A DNA stretch of 64,000 nt from Lacticaseibacillus zhaodongensis (GTDB lineage Bacteria > Bacillota > Bacilli > Lactobacillales > Lactobacillaceae). Positions 16,761 through 26,689 of the stretch are shown one piece after another. The stretch spans positions 1 through 64,000 of the forward strand of contig NZ_BLBG01000003.1 in NCBI RefSeq assembly GCF_009687905.1, written 5' to 3'. Below the pieces are notes generated by a model, which was not told the origin of the DNA, ran no database searches, and saw only the letters and a program-made list of their open reading frames with translations. The first letter of the stretch is position 1, and every line of letters starts with the position of its first letter. The position numbers and the translations under genes were made by a program.

Positions 16761-17883
16761 AACTGAGACTGTTGATAACAGCTTGTACTGCATCGGTTGT
16801 GGGGCTAAGCTCCAGACGACCGACCCGGATGCGGCCGGTTACCTGCCGGAAAAGAGCCTGCAAAAGGCCCAACAGGAAGGTAAGGATGCGTACTGCAAAC
16901 GGTGCTTCCGGCTGCGGCATTATAACGAAATCCAACCGGTAGGACTCACCGATGATGATTTCTTACGCTTGCTCAACCTATTAGGTAAGCAGGACGCGCT
17001 GATTGTTAACGTTGTGGACATCTTTGACTTTAACGGCAGCCTGATTCCTGGCCTGCACCGTTTTGTTGGTAGCAATCCGGTCCTGCTCGTCGGGAACAAG
17101 GCCGATGTTTTGCCGAAGTCACTCAAGCGGACCAGGCTGCGCACGTGGCTGGATCACCAAGCTCATGATAACGGCTTGCACCCAGTTGAAACCATTTTGA
17201 TGAGTGCCAAGGACAAGGCCGACGTGGCTGAACTCTTGCGTCGCATCGAAAAGTACCGGGAGGGCCGCGACGTTTACTTCGTTGGGGTCACTAACACCGG
17301 GAAGTCAACACTCATCAATGCAATTTTGAAACAGACTACCGGGGTTGATGACCTCATCACCACCTCGCGTTTTCCCGGAACGACCCTGGACCAGATTCGT
17401 TTGGAACTCGAGGACGGTGCCGGGCTCATTGACACCCCTGGGATCATTTACCGTAAGCAAATGGCGCATTATTTGGACGCCAAGGATTTGCGGCTCGTAT
17501 CCCCGACGAAGGTCATTCGGCCGCGGACCTACCAACTTAATATGGAGCAAACCCTGTTTTTGGCAGGTCTGGCCCGTCTGGATTACGTCCGGGGACCGCG
17601 TGCCGGCTTTACGGCCTACGTGGACAACATGTTGCTGATTCACCGCACTAAGCTCGAGAATGCCGATGACTTTTACGATCGGCAGAAGGGCAAAATGCTA
17701 CAGCCACCGCGCGCGGACAGCGAGCACGAGTTACCACCGCTCGTTCGCGTTGAGTTCACCCCAACGGAGGATTCCGACATTGTCTTTGCCGGTCTCGGTT
17801 GGATCAGTGTGCCTGCGGGTGCTGTTGTTGCCGCGTATGCACCAAAAGGGGTGGACGTTGTGATGCGTCCCGCCATGATTTAG
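16753..17883 (+). CDS. yqeH: Ribosome biogenesis GTPase YqeH
   Basis: 376 residues. An N-terminal zinc finger (CIGC...CKRC) precedes a circularly permuted GTPase domain in which G4 (GNKADVLP) and G5 (SAKD) come before G1 (GVTNTGKST) and G3 (DTPG). This order is diagnostic for YqeH, which acts in 30S subunit assembly. ATG 16753 is used, 6 nt after GGAGG (16742-16746). It overlaps yqeG by 8 nt, implying translational coupling. Confidence 0.95.
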   Translation: MTETETVDNSLYCIGCGAKLQTTDPDAAGYLPEKSLQKAQQEGKDAYCKRCFRLRHYNEIQPVGLTDDDFLRLLNLLGKQDALIVNVVDIFDFNGSLIPGLHRFVGSNPVLLVGNKADVLPKSLKRTRLRTWLDHQAHDNGLHPVETILMSAKDKADVAELLRRIEKYREGRDVYFVGVTNTGKSTLINAILKQTTGVDDLITTSRFPGTTLDQIRLELEDGAGLIDTPGIIYRKQMAHYLDAKDLRLVSPTKVIRPRTYQLNMEQTLFLAGLARLDYVRGPRAGFTAYVDNMLLIHRTKLENADDFYDRQKGKMLQPPRADSEHELPPLVRVEFTPTEDSDIVFAGLGWISVPAGAVVAAYAPKGVDVVMRPAMI

Positions 17884-17908
17884 TCAAATAAAGGAGTAAT
17901 AAAAAAAC

Positions 17909-18226
17909 ATGTTAACTGGGAAACAAAAGCGCTTGTTGCGCAGTCGCGGCATGACGCTACGGCCACTGATCAACTTGGGTAAGAACGGTCTCAGTGCCAC
18001 TTTTGTCCAGGGCGTTGCGGACGCACTGGAAGCACGGGAACTCGTTAAAATCAGTTTATTGCCTGCAGCTGAGGAAACCCCCGCAGAGGTTGGGGCATAC
18101 CTGAGTGCAAACATCGCAGGGCTTGACGTCGCACAGACGATTGGCCGGACACTGCTTGTCTACAAGCAGGCGGAGAAGAAAGCTAATCGGCACCTGTCCG
18201 AGCAAGTGACTGCGCTGGTAAAGTAG
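17909..18226 (+). CDS. yhbY: YhbY family CRM-domain RNA-binding protein
   Basis: 105 residues made up of one CRM domain: start LTGKQKRLLRSRG, the GxxG-like LINLGKNGLSATF, then VKISLL. YhbY binds pre-50S ribosomal RNA. AAAGGAG precedes ATG 17909. Its stop is 1 nt from the nadD start. Confidence 0.95.
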   Translation: MLTGKQKRLLRSRGMTLRPLINLGKNGLSATFVQGVADALEARELVKISLLPAAEETPAEVGAYLSANIAGLDVAQTIGRTLLVYKQAEKKANRHLSEQVTALVK

Positions 18227-18227
18227 C

Positions 18228-18875
18228 ATGGCGAGCAAGGTAGAGACGCTCCGGCACCCCGTAATCTCGACCGAATTGCGTGCGAAGATTTTGGGCCCGG
18301 AGCAGCGGCGCCAAATCGGTATTTTTGGTGGTACCTTCAACCCCGTGCACACCGGCCACTTAGTTATGGCCGACCAGGTGGGGACGCAACTCGGGCTGGA
18401 CAAGGTTTATTTCATGCCTGATGCTAACCCACCGCATGTCGACAAGAAGGAGGCCATTCCGGCCAAATACCGCGTCGAGATGTTGGCCGCGGCCATTCAG
18501 GGTAACCCGCTATTTGACCTCGAGCTGTGTGAAATCAAGCGGGGTGGCATTAGCTATACCTACGACACGATGGTGCAACTCAAAAAGGACCACCCAGATA
18601 CGGACTACTACCTAATTATTGGGGCGGACATGGTCAATTACCTGCCTAAGTGGTACCGCATCGATGATTTGGCCAAGTTGGTCCAGTTTGTCGGCGTTAA
18701 GCGGCCCGGTTACGCACCGCGGAGTAAGTACCCGGTGCTCTGGGTCGACGCGCCCCAGCTAGAAATCACCTCCACCGCGATTCGCAAGCGGGTGGCAAAT
18801 GGTGAAAGCATTCGCTACCTCGTCCCCGATGTGGTAGCGGCGTACATTGAGAAAGAGGGTCTGTACCGTGACTGA
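18228..18875 (+). CDS. nadD: Nicotinate-nucleotide adenylyltransferase
   Basis: 215 residues. GIFGGTFNPVHTGHL holds the nucleotidyltransferase HxGH-type motif and ITSTAIRKR the ISSTxxR motif. NadD joins nicotinate mononucleotide and ATP to make deamido-NAD. About 28 extra residues precede the fold; many lactobacillus NadD proteins have such an extension, so ATG 18228 is kept. It overlaps yqeK by 8 nt. Confidence 0.95.
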   Translation: MASKVETLRHPVISTELRAKILGPEQRRQIGIFGGTFNPVHTGHLVMADQVGTQLGLDKVYFMPDANPPHVDKKEAIPAKYRVEMLAAAIQGNPLFDLELCEIKRGGISYTYDTMVQLKKDHPDTDYYLIIGADMVNYLPKWYRIDDLAKLVQFVGVKRPGYAPRSKYPVLWVDAPQLEITSTAIRKRVANGESIRYLVPDVVAAYIEKEGLYRD

Positions 18876-19473
18876 ATATGTTTATCCCGTGGCACTCACG
18901 GGGGGGCTGACCCGCAGTGAAATCATCGCCAAAATGCACGCCCGGCTCGATGAGCAGCGCTTTGCGCACTGCCTGCGGGTTGAGGAATGCAGTCGGCAGT
19001 TAGCAGAACGCTTTGGCGAGGACGTTGACGTAGCGGGTCTAGCAGGCTTGCTGCATGATTACGCCAAGCAGGTTCCAAGTGCTGATTTTGAAAAAGTCAT
19101 TCGCACTGAGGGCTTCGATCAAGACCTGCTGCAGTATGGCCGCGGCATATGGCACGGCATGGTCGGTGTCTGGTTCATCCAAAAGGAACTTGGTGTGAGC
19201 GATCCGCGCGTTTTGCGCGCAATCAAACGCCACACGACCGGGAATCCTAACATGACCGCGCTCGACATGATCACCTTTACGGCTGATTTTATTGAGCCCG
19301 CCCGGACATTAGATACGGAAGTTGCCGCCCGGAAGGCTGCCGAAACCAGTCTTCGCACCGCAACACTGATTCAACTCCAGGGCACCCTCAGCTACTTGGT
19401 GGGTAAGGGCGCAATCGTGCACCCGCTGACCCTGGCAACTTATAACGCATTGATCAAGAAGGAGAAAAACTAA
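18868..19473 (+). CDS. yqeK: YqeK family HD-domain diadenosine tetraphosphatase
   Basis: 201 residues from GTG 18868, with GAGGG 10 nt before it. The HD metal site is spread as FAHCLRVEE, LAGLLHDYAK, IWHGMVG and FTADFIEP. YqeK homologues hydrolyse Ap4A symmetrically to two ADP, a stress-nucleotide clean-up role. It sits between nadD and rsfS as in other Bacillota. Confidence 0.92.
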   Translation: MTEYVYPVALTGGLTRSEIIAKMHARLDEQRFAHCLRVEECSRQLAERFGEDVDVAGLAGLLHDYAKQVPSADFEKVIRTEGFDQDLLQYGRGIWHGMVGVWFIQKELGVSDPRVLRAIKRHTTGNPNMTALDMITFTADFIEPARTLDTEVAARKAAETSLRTATLIQLQGTLSYLVGKGAIVHPLTLATYNALIKKEKN

Positions 19474-19836
19474 ATGGTAAGTAGTAAAAAGGTCCTTGAG
19501 GCTGCCGTTCGCGCCGCGGATGACAAACGCGCCGAGGATATCTTGGCTCTAGACATGCATGAAGTTAGTTTACTGGCTGATTATTTTCTGATTGTCAGCG
19601 CCAGTACCGAGCGGCAGGTTCAGGCCGTGGTTGATAACATCGAAGAAAAGGTTGAAGAGGCCGGCGCAACGGTCAAGTCAATTGAAGGTAAGAAGGGTTC
19701 CCGCTGGATTTTGATGGACCTCGGCGACGTGGTTGTGCACGTCTTCACGCCTGAAGAACGGGCTAATTACAACCTTGAACAGTTCTGGCAGGACGCGCCA
19801 ATCGTTGACGTTTCCGCATGGCTGACTGAAGCATGA
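19474..19836 (+). CDS. rsfS: Ribosomal silencing factor RsfS
   Basis: 120 residues, family length, with DILALDMHEVSLLADYFLI and GSRWILMDLGDVVVHVFTPEER, the signature stretches of RsfS/Iojap. It binds L14 on 50S and blocks subunit joining under poor nutrition. It starts directly after yqeK and overlaps the methyltransferase by 4 nt. Confidence 0.95.
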   Translation: MVSSKKVLEAAVRAADDKRAEDILALDMHEVSLLADYFLIVSASTERQVQAVVDNIEEKVEEAGATVKSIEGKKGSRWILMDLGDVVVHVFTPEERANYNLEQFWQDAPIVDVSAWLTEA

Positions 19837-20570
19837 TTTACTCAACGTTCGCCCAAGTCTATGACCAGTTAATGGATCAGGACCTCTACGATGATTGGGC
19901 AGAGTATGTCGAAAAGCGGGTGCAGCCCCAGCAGCAAGAGTTGCTAGAGCTCGCCGGTGGTTCCGGTACGCTGGCGGTGAAGCTGGCGCAGGCCGGGTAC
20001 AAGGTCACTAATCTGGACCTCAGTGCGGATATGCTGGCCCTCGCTGCGGACAAAATTAACGCCGCGGATGTCGACATCCCCCTAATTCAGGCCGACATGC
20101 GGGATTTTGGGGTCATCGACCAGTTTGACCTGGTCACTTGCTTCGATGATTCAATCTGCTACATGCAAAATCTTGATGATGTTAAGGCGACGTTTGCGCA
20201 GGTTGCTGCTAATCTCAAGTCTGGTGGGCGCTTCATGTTTGACGCGCACTCAATTTACCAGATGGACGAGGTGTTTCCTGGCTACATGTATAACTACCAG
20301 ACTGAGGATTACGCTTTCCTCTGGAGTAGTTACGAGGGCGAATACCCGCATTCCTGCGAGCATGATCTAACCTTCTTTATTTATCGGGAAGACATTGACG
20401 CATACAAGCCTTTGATTGAGACGCACAAGGAGCGCACCTACCCGATCAATGATTTTGTAGCCGCTTTGGAAGCGACTGGTTTCACGAATGTGGAAGTTAG
20501 TGCTGACTTCGGGAAAAGCACCGTCAAAGATGACAGCACGCGCTGGTTCTTCAGCGCGGTCAAGCAGTAG
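19833..20570 (+). CDS. Class I SAM-dependent methyltransferase
   Basis: 245 residues. Motif I is LELAGGSGTLAVKLA, followed by TNLDLSADML and LIQADMRDF, so a Rossmann-type methyltransferase. Genes of this family lie between rsfS and tmcAL in many lactobacilli; the substrate is not known. ATGA overlap with rsfS. Confidence 0.88.
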   Translation: MIYSTFAQVYDQLMDQDLYDDWAEYVEKRVQPQQQELLELAGGSGTLAVKLAQAGYKVTNLDLSADMLALAADKINAADVDIPLIQADMRDFGVIDQFDLVTCFDDSICYMQNLDDVKATFAQVAANLKSGGRFMFDAHSIYQMDEVFPGYMYNYQTEDYAFLWSSYEGEYPHSCEHDLTFFIYREDIDAYKPLIETHKERTYPINDFVAALEATGFTNVEVSADFGKSTVKDDSTRWFFSAVKQ

Positions 20571-20587
20571 GGTAATAACGGAGGATA

Positions 20588-21751
20588 ATGATGCAGGCTG
20601 TTGGGATGATTGCTGAGTTCAATCCGCTCCACAACGGGCACGTGTACGCAATGCAAGCTGCCAAGCGTGGCAGTGGTGCTGACGCTTTGGTTGTGGTCAT
20701 GTCTCCAAATTACGTGCAGCGCGGTGAGGTGGCAATTGTCGATAAATGGACGCGCACCAAGCTCGCACTGCAGGCAGGTGCTGACCTGGTGCTCGAATTA
20801 CCCTTAGCCAGTGCCATTCAATCTGCACGGGAGTTCGCTTTTGGCGGGGTCCAGCAGTTGGCGGCATTGGGAATCACGAATTTGGCTTTTGGTAGTGAGG
20901 ATAGTGACCTAGATTTTGCCGGACTCGCGCAGAAGCGAATCGCGGCGGAAGCCCACCCAGCTGGCGGTATTTTTAGCGATTACACGCAGACTTATGCAAG
21001 TCAGTTGGCGCAGTTTTACGCCACAGAAACTGGGCGCAAAATCACCGCGCCGAACACCATGCTCGGTTTGGCCTATGCTGATGCAGATGCGGCGCTCCAT
21101 GCGGGGATGCACTTCTTTGTCATTCCGCGGCGTGGCGCCGCCCATGATAGTCAGCTCGTCCGCGATGAGTTCGCTAGTGGCAGCGCGATTAGGCATGCAC
21201 TGCGGCAAGGACAAGATGTCAGGACGCTGGTTCCAGCCAGCACGCAGGCACTGCTTGAGCAGGAGCGCCGCATGAGCTGGGCGGACTTCTGGCCCTTACT
21301 GCGGTACCGTCTGCAGACGGCCACTTTAGACGAACTGCGCGCAATTGACCAGATGTCAGAGGGTCTTGAGTACCGGCTGCGCGGCGGGATTGTTGGTGCG
21401 GCTGATTTTGCAGACTTCTTGCACGCGGTCAAGTCAAAACGTTATACCTATGCACGGCTGCGACGGCTCGCGCTGGCAACGATGCTGAACATGCGCAGTG
21501 ATGCGGTGGCTTTTAGTAAAGCCAATCCGGTCGTGCACGTGCTCGGGTTTACCGCGCGCGGGCAGCAATTTCTTCACGAGCGGAAGAAGACGGCTACCCT
21601 GCCAATTGTGACGCGGGTGGCTGCTGATATGCTTGGAACTGGCGGTGTGCTCGAGCTAGAGGGGCATGCCGATAGCTTAGTTGAAACGATTACGGGCCGG
21701 CGCCAGAATTACGGGCGGCGGCCAATTATGGAGGGAATGGGCAATGCTTAA
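20588..21751 (+). CDS. tmcAL: tRNA(Met) cytidine acetate ligase
   Basis: 387 residues. The N-terminus GMIAEFNPLHNGHVYAMQ has the nucleotidyltransferase HxGH motif and VMSPNYVQRGEVAIVDKW follows, as in YlbM/TmcAL. The enzyme activates acetate with ATP and forms N4-acetylcytidine at the wobble base of elongator tRNA-Met. GGAGG (20580-20584) precedes ATGATG; the first (20588) or second (20591) could be used. Confidence 0.92.
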   Translation: MMQAVGMIAEFNPLHNGHVYAMQAAKRGSGADALVVVMSPNYVQRGEVAIVDKWTRTKLALQAGADLVLELPLASAIQSAREFAFGGVQQLAALGITNLAFGSEDSDLDFAGLAQKRIAAEAHPAGGIFSDYTQTYASQLAQFYATETGRKITAPNTMLGLAYADADAALHAGMHFFVIPRRGAAHDSQLVRDEFASGSAIRHALRQGQDVRTLVPASTQALLEQERRMSWADFWPLLRYRLQTATLDELRAIDQMSEGLEYRLRGGIVGAADFADFLHAVKSKRYTYARLRRLALATMLNMRSDAVAFSKANPVVHVLGFTARGQQFLHERKKTATLPIVTRVAADMLGTGGVLELEGHADSLVETITGRRQNYGRRPIMEGMGNA

Positions 21752-22313
21752 ATGGTCAACGAGTAACTTGCGAGAGTATAATCACAAGCCGCTAGCGTTT
21801 GATGAAACGTTGGCGCTCAAAAAGGAATTGATGGAGCGGGATCCAGAGCTGATCGACCTTGATGAAGTGCGCGTGCAGGGTGAAGTACTCTACAGTCGTG
21901 GTGATTTTGTGGTCACTGGTGAACTCAACACGCAGGCAACTTTACCATCAACGCGGAGCCTGACCCCGACTACCGTTCCGGTTCATTTTGAATTCAAGGA
22001 AATCTACCTGAGCGACCCGGACCACGCCGAAGATTATGAGGATGATGACCTGCTCATCCCCCTTGATTCCGAATGGCTCGACCTCATGCCGGCCGTTAAG
22101 GACAATGTGTTGCTCGCACTGCCACTGCGCGTACTGACGCCGGAAGAACAAAGCGCCAGCGAGTTGCCTAGTGGTGATAACTGGACACTGATGAGTGAAG
22201 ATGATCTGGAAGAGGCTAAGCCCGCGCCTGAAGAGCGGCCCAACAATCCCTTTGCTAGTCTGAAGGGACTCTTTCCTGACGATGGCAAGGACGATCAGGA
22301 CAAACAGGATTAA
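21744..22313 (+). CDS. yceD: YceD family protein (DUF177)
   Basis: 189 residues from ATG 21744 (GGAGGGAATGG upstream), overlapping tmcAL by 8 nt. The core VQGEVLYSRGDFVVTGELNTQATLPSTRSL resembles YceD; the usual cysteines of the family are absent in that stretch. The acidic C-terminus ends in DDGKDDQDKQD. YceD usually precedes rpmF, but here gnd follows. The longer frame to 21681 runs inside tmcAL. Confidence 0.88.
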   Translation: MLKWSTSNLREYNHKPLAFDETLALKKELMERDPELIDLDEVRVQGEVLYSRGDFVVTGELNTQATLPSTRSLTPTTVPVHFEFKEIYLSDPDHAEDYEDDDLLIPLDSEWLDLMPAVKDNVLLALPLRVLTPEEQSASELPSGDNWTLMSEDDLEEAKPAPEERPNNPFASLKGLFPDDGKDDQDKQD

Positions 22314-22405
22314 CTGCCATTTAATTCGGCGGAATTATCTGATAGGATAAAGGGTGATTGGGTGGATGCGTTCTATTAACGTCTCCCCGAACTAATTGCC
22401 AAAAG

Positions 22406-22424
22406 AATGAATCACGGATTCATT
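22406..22424 (+). other. Perfect hairpin just before the gnd ribosome binding site
   Basis: AATGAATC (22406-22413) and GATTCATT (22417-22424) form an 8-bp stem with a 3-nt loop, followed by six A and then TGGAGG of gnd. There is no T-run, so it is not a terminator. It may protect or expose the gnd start region. Confidence 0.5.
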
Positions 22425-22447
22425 AAAAAATGGAGGAATTTAGACTA

Positions 22448-23866
22448 ATGGACAAACCACAAATTGGTGTTGTTGGGATGGCTGTTATGGGTAAGAACCT
22501 TGCTCTGAACATTGAGAGCCGGGGTTACACCGTAGCCATCTACAACCGGACGGGCTCAAAGACCAAGAAGGTTGTTGAAGAACACAGTGACAAGAAGCTC
22601 GTCCCAAGCTACACCGTGGAGGATTTCGTTAAGTCACTCGAGAAGCCCCGCCGGATTCTCATGATGGTTAAGGCTGGTGCTGGTACGGATGCTGTTATCA
22701 GCCAGCTTTTGCCACTGCTGGACAAGGGTGACGTGCTGATCGATGGTGGGAACACCTTCTTCGAAGACACCATGCGGCGTAACGCCGAACTGGACAAGTC
22801 CGGGATCAACTTCATCGGTATGGGTGTTTCTGGTGGTGAACTCGGTGCGCTGGAAGGCCCTTCCATCATGCCTGGTGGCCAGAAGGAAGCTTACGACTTG
22901 GTTGCCCCAATCTTGAAGAAGATTGCTGCCAAGGCTGAAGACGGTGAGCCATGTGTTACCTACATTGGACCAAATGGTGCCGGTCACTACGTCAAGATGG
23001 TGCACAACGGAATTGAATACGGGGACATGGAGCTGATTTCCGAGAGTTACAACTTGCTCCGGAACATGCTCGGAATGTCCGTTGATGAAATTGCCGACGT
23101 CTTTGGTTCTTGGAAAGATGGCGAGCTCAGTTCATACCTGATCGACATCACCGCCGACATTTTGACCCGCAAGGATGACCTTGGTTCAGACAAGCCGATT
23201 GTTGACCTGATTCTTGACGAAGCTGGCAACAAGGGGACCGGTAAGTGGTCTTCTCAGTCCGCACTCGAATTGGGTGTGCCTCAGTCCGTGATCACCGAGT
23301 CCGTTTACGCTCGTTACATCAGTGCAATGAAGGACGAACGGGTTGCCGCAAGCAAGGTTCTGCCTAAGCCAGTCGCTAAGGTGAACGTTGACAAGAAGGA
23401 AGCCATTGAGATGATCCGCAAGGCGCTCTACTTCAGCAAGCTCATGAGTTATGCTCAGGGCTTCGAGCAGATGCGTGTTGCTAGTGACCACTACGACTGG
23501 GACCTGCAGTACGGCGAACTGGCAAAAATCTGGCGCGAAGGCTGCATTATCCGCGCTAAGTTCCTCCAGAACATCACCGACGCCTTTGACAAGCAGCCTG
23601 ACCTCAAGAACCTGCTTCTTGATGACTACTTCAAGGACATCGCCCGCAACTACCAGGAATCAGTTCGGGACTTGGTTGGTTTGGCAGTTAAGGCTGGCAT
23701 TCCAGTTCCTGGTTTCTCCGCCGCCATCACATACTACGACAGCTACCGCAGTGAAGTTCTGCCTGCCAACCTGATTCAGGCCCAGCGCGACTACTTCGGT
23801 GCCCACACCTACAAGCGGAACGACCGCGAAGGTATTTTCCACTACACCTGGTACCACGAAGCTTAA
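22448..23866 (+). CDS. gnd: 6-phosphogluconate dehydrogenase (decarboxylating)
   Basis: 472 residues. The NADP fold starts [16 protein letters not shown] with IYNRT next; [21 protein letters not shown] and [17 protein letters not shown] hold the substrate and catalytic Lys/Asn residues. It converts 6-phosphogluconate to ribulose 5-phosphate and CO2. ATG 22448 is the start; ATG 22430 overlaps GGAGG (22432-22436). Monocistronic, with its own terminator. Confidence 0.97.
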   Translation: MDKPQIGVVGMAVMGKNLALNIESRGYTVAIYNRTGSKTKKVVEEHSDKKLVPSYTVEDFVKSLEKPRRILMMVKAGAGTDAVISQLLPLLDKGDVLIDGGNTFFEDTMRRNAELDKSGINFIGMGVSGGELGALEGPSIMPGGQKEAYDLVAPILKKIAAKAEDGEPCVTYIGPNGAGHYVKMVHNGIEYGDMELISESYNLLRNMLGMSVDEIADVFGSWKDGELSSYLIDITADILTRKDDLGSDKPIVDLILDEAGNKGTGKWSSQSALELGVPQSVITESVYARYISAMKDERVAASKVLPKPVAKVNVDKKEAIEMIRKALYFSKLMSYAQGFEQMRVASDHYDWDLQYGELAKIWREGCIIRAKFLQNITDAFDKQPDLKNLLLDDYFKDIARNYQESVRDLVGLAVKAGIPVPGFSAAITYYDSYRSEVLPANLIQAQRDYFGAHTYKRNDREGIFHYTWYHEA

Positions 23867-23882
23867 TTAAGATAATTCTCTA

Positions 23883-23918
23883 ACACCCAAGCGCGTAACT
23901 CCGCGCTTGGGTGTTTTT
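23883..23918 (+). terminator. Terminator of gnd
   Basis: ACACCCAAGCGCG / CGCGCTTGGGTGT stem with TTTTTG following. Confidence 0.9.
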
Positions 23919-24027
23919 GTGTCTGTGCTTGGATTACCGGGCAACTATTGTAATCGTAACGATTTATTTATAAAATTGATGACACTTACATAATTTGCGT
24001 GATAAATACGCAGCGGAGGATTTTGCC

Positions 24028-24780
24028 ATGAAGCCAATTATTGCCTTATCTAGCGATGAAATAATCAATGTTGATCCGCAAAAGCCGGACGATTACCCGG
24101 TATACGCGCCGCACGATGTTAAAGAAGGGGTGCTGGCTGCCGGCGGGATTCCGATCATTCTGCCCTTCCCGGATGACAGCACACAGGCGGATGCACTCGC
24201 GCGCGCCATGGTGCATACTTTTGATGGTCTGATCTTGCCAGGGGGCCCGGACGTGAACCCAATCAGGTATGGTGAGGAGCCCATTCCGGAAGTGGGAATG
24301 ACCTTGGACCAAAAGGATGTCTTTGAGCTTGCCCTGATTAAAGCAACAGTTGCCGCGCACAAACCGATTTTCGGCATTTGCCGCGGCATTCAGATTGCCA
24401 ACGTGGCACTTGGGGGCACCGTCTATCAAGATTTGGCCGCACAAGACCCTGATTGCAAAATCCAGCATGCGCAAGCGACGCGTGGCCACTGGCTCACCCA
24501 TCACGTTGACACCGTTCCGGGCAGCAGGGTTAACGCACTACTCGGCGACCGTTTCCTAGTTAACTCGCGCCACCACGAGGCTGTGCGGGCCGTTGCGCCT
24601 GGTTTGCGGGTCACAGCAACCGCGCCAGATGGGGTGATTGAGGCACTGGAATCAACAGCGGATGACGGTGTGCTTCTAGTGCAGTGGCACCCCGAAAATC
24701 TCTGGTATAAGCACCCAGAACACCTACGTTTATTTACCGACTTGGTTGAACGGGCTCAACGCGCCAAGGCTGAAACCTGA
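24028..24780 (+). CDS. Gamma-glutamyl-gamma-aminobutyrate hydrolase family (peptidase C26)
   Basis: 250 residues from ATG 24028 (CGGAGGA upstream; the longer start at 23995 has none). The class I amidotransferase fold has GLILPGGPDVNP, nucleophile elbow FGICRGIQIANVALGG (Cys) and QWHPEN (His-Glu). Relatives such as PuuD cleave gamma-glutamyl amides. A gamma-glutamyl peptide is the likely substrate but is not provable here. No polyamine genes nearby. Confidence 0.87.
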   Translation: MKPIIALSSDEIINVDPQKPDDYPVYAPHDVKEGVLAAGGIPIILPFPDDSTQADALARAMVHTFDGLILPGGPDVNPIRYGEEPIPEVGMTLDQKDVFELALIKATVAAHKPIFGICRGIQIANVALGGTVYQDLAAQDPDCKIQHAQATRGHWLTHHVDTVPGSRVNALLGDRFLVNSRHHEAVRAVAPGLRVTATAPDGVIEALESTADDGVLLVQWHPENLWYKHPEHLRLFTDLVERAQRAKAET

Positions 24781-24801
24781 GCATTAGACAAACAATCTTG
24801 T

Positions 24802-24838
24802 AACGGACTGACCGCAATTGGCGGTGAGCCCGTTTTTT
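24802..24838 (+). terminator. Terminator of the C26 peptidase gene
   Basis: AACGG-CT-ACCGC / GCGGT-AG-CCGTT stem with two mismatches, followed by TTTTTT. Confidence 0.75.
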
Positions 24839-24908
24839 GGTAGGCAGTGCACAAAAATGGCGCCCCCAGCTAGGCCGGAGACGTCATCATGTTGCTCAAT
24901 TATTTGCT

Positions 24909-26327
24909 TTAGTCGTGCAGGGTAAACTGTAACTTCATCTGGGGAGCTGCGAGTTCAACCATCTGTCCCATGAGCTTGTTGGAGTTGTCGAAGGAAATCT
25001 TCGCCATCTTGGCGTTGACTGCTTCGAGAGTTGCGGAAACGTCCTTGACGCCGGCGATGTCGGTGTCAGTGCTGATCTGCAGGTGTCGGCAAGCGGCAAC
25101 GGTGTTCTGTTCGAAGAGGTTCTCGAAGTCTTCGAACAGGCCGAAGTTGGTGTCACCGAGAACAGCCAGGGTGCAGCTGAGCCAGTACATAGCCTGGGGG
25201 TCGTAGTCCTTCGTGGTGCGCTTGTAAGCGTCAGGTGTGTCGTTCACGTTGGCGTAGAATGGCACAACAGCGTTAAAGGTGTTTGGACCGAATGCAAGCC
25301 AGTGAACCGCGGCAATTTCAGGAGCCACGTCATTGCGAATCTGCAAAATGTGCAGTTCCTGGTTCCGGTTGATTCCGATTGGGCGGTAAAGCTTCTTTTC
25401 GGCGTCGGTACCGGTTGTACCATATGGGTCGTAAGGTGTGTTCTCGTAGTGAGAACTCAGAACGAACTTGATGTCCTCAATGCTGATCTTCCGCTTGGTG
25501 CGGCAGATGAATGGCAAGTCCTGATCAATTGGGGTCGTGTCGAATTCAGGGTTGAAGTACTTCTGACCATACCAAGCCCGGGGGTTGTTGTAACGGGTGT
25601 CCTTGATGGTGGCACTGCCGAAAATGTGGCGCATGTTGACCTGATCTGGATCTGGATTAAGGTGGTAACGCTCAATCAGGTCGGGGAGGTCAGCGGCGTA
25701 CATCGTGTCGTCGGAGTCAAAGTCGAACTGGTCGATGTTCATACGGTTAGGTGCAATGACGTACGCATCGTCGGGGATGCGGATAGCAGCCCAGTGGTGA
25801 CCGGCGATTGATTCGAAGTACCAAACTTCATCTTTGTCGGAGAAGCAGATGCCGTTGGTTTCGTATGTCCCGTAAGTCTCGAGCAACTTGCCGAGGCGGC
25901 GAACACCGTCCCGAGCGGAGTGAATGTAAGGCAGAGTGATGGTTGGCATGTCCTCTTCACCAAGACCATCGTCCACAAGTGGGTCGATGCCAAGGATGCG
26001 GGAGTTGGTCGTGATGGTTTCGGTTGAAGTCATGCCGACGTTTTCACTATTGATCCCGGCTGCGCCCCAAATCCCGTTTGCCGGGTTGGCGTTAGGGGTG
26101 GAGGTGTAGCGGAGTGGGTTGTCAGGCAGGTCGATGTTGAATTTGCTCAGCACGGACTGGTAGTGACGAGGCTGGTCCTCGGGTTTGATGACAACAAACT
26201 TTTGTGGTTCGAGTGGAGCGGCACCGTCCTCGTTCCGGGCAATGATGGTTGAACCATCGGTAGTTGCATTCTTACCGACGAGAATGGTGGTACATGAACC
26301 TTTAATACGTTTGGTCATAGAATTCAT
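24909..26327 (-). CDS. pepD: C69 family dipeptidase (PepD type)
   Basis: 472 residues. The N-terminal [23 protein letters not shown] is the N-terminal-nucleophile hydrolase motif of family C69; the enzyme matures by cutting before that Cys (Cys12 from ATG 26327). ITTNSRILG and [16 protein letters not shown] match lactobacillus PepD. It cleaves dipeptides in the cytoplasm. Two starts are possible (26327 and 26318); AAGAAAGAG suits 26318 slightly better. Confidence 0.92.
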   Translation of the reverse strand: MNSMTKRIKGSCTTILVGKNATTDGSTIIARNEDGAAPLEPQKFVVIKPEDQPRHYQSVLSKFNIDLPDNPLRYTSTPNANPANGIWGAAGINSENVGMTSTETITTNSRILGIDPLVDDGLGEEDMPTITLPYIHSARDGVRRLGKLLETYGTYETNGICFSDKDEVWYFESIAGHHWAAIRIPDDAYVIAPNRMNIDQFDFDSDDTMYAADLPDLIERYHLNPDPDQVNMRHIFGSATIKDTRYNNPRAWYGQKYFNPEFDTTPIDQDLPFICRTKRKISIEDIKFVLSSHYENTPYDPYGTTGTDAEKKLYRPIGINRNQELHILQIRNDVAPEIAAVHWLAFGPNTFNAVVPFYANVNDTPDAYKRTTKDYDPQAMYWLSCTLAVLGDTNFGLFEDFENLFEQNTVAACRHLQISTDTDIAGVKDVSATLEAVNAKMAKISFDNSNKLMGQMVELAAPQMKLQFTLHD

Positions 26328-26689
26328 CTCTTTCTTATTTGTTGGTGACTTAATGGGTCATATGTCTAGTGTATGCGAAAACGAGTCGGAATTCAGCACC
26401 CAAAGCAAAAATTCTGTGAATAACTTTCTTAGCGAAATTAGGAGAATTGCTAGCGCATTAAGCTAATAAGTGAGAACATAGTTGTGAAACTAACATTAAA
26501 TAAGCATAAATTGTTTGGTCAACCCAGGTTAATCCTACAGAATGCCCGTTACGTCGGGCAAATGGTGGCCTTTATCGCGCTTATGTGTTAGTATTTTTTC
26601 AGGAAATGGTTCTTATAATGAGATCAACTGTGCATTGATGAGATAACGAATTAGTTCAATCGACTGATTCTTAGAGGAGTGACATAGTA
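26328..26689. other. Gene-free interval between pepD and response regulator
   Basis: About 360 bp with no convincing gene. It must hold the divergent promoters of pepD and the two-component system. A TATAAT lies in TTCTTATAATGAG near 26615, without a good -35 box. Confidence 0.4.

Noticed and set aside
25083-25811. 242-residue plus-strand frame inside pepD
   Set aside because: Shadow of the C69 dipeptidase; no ribosome binding site or domain.
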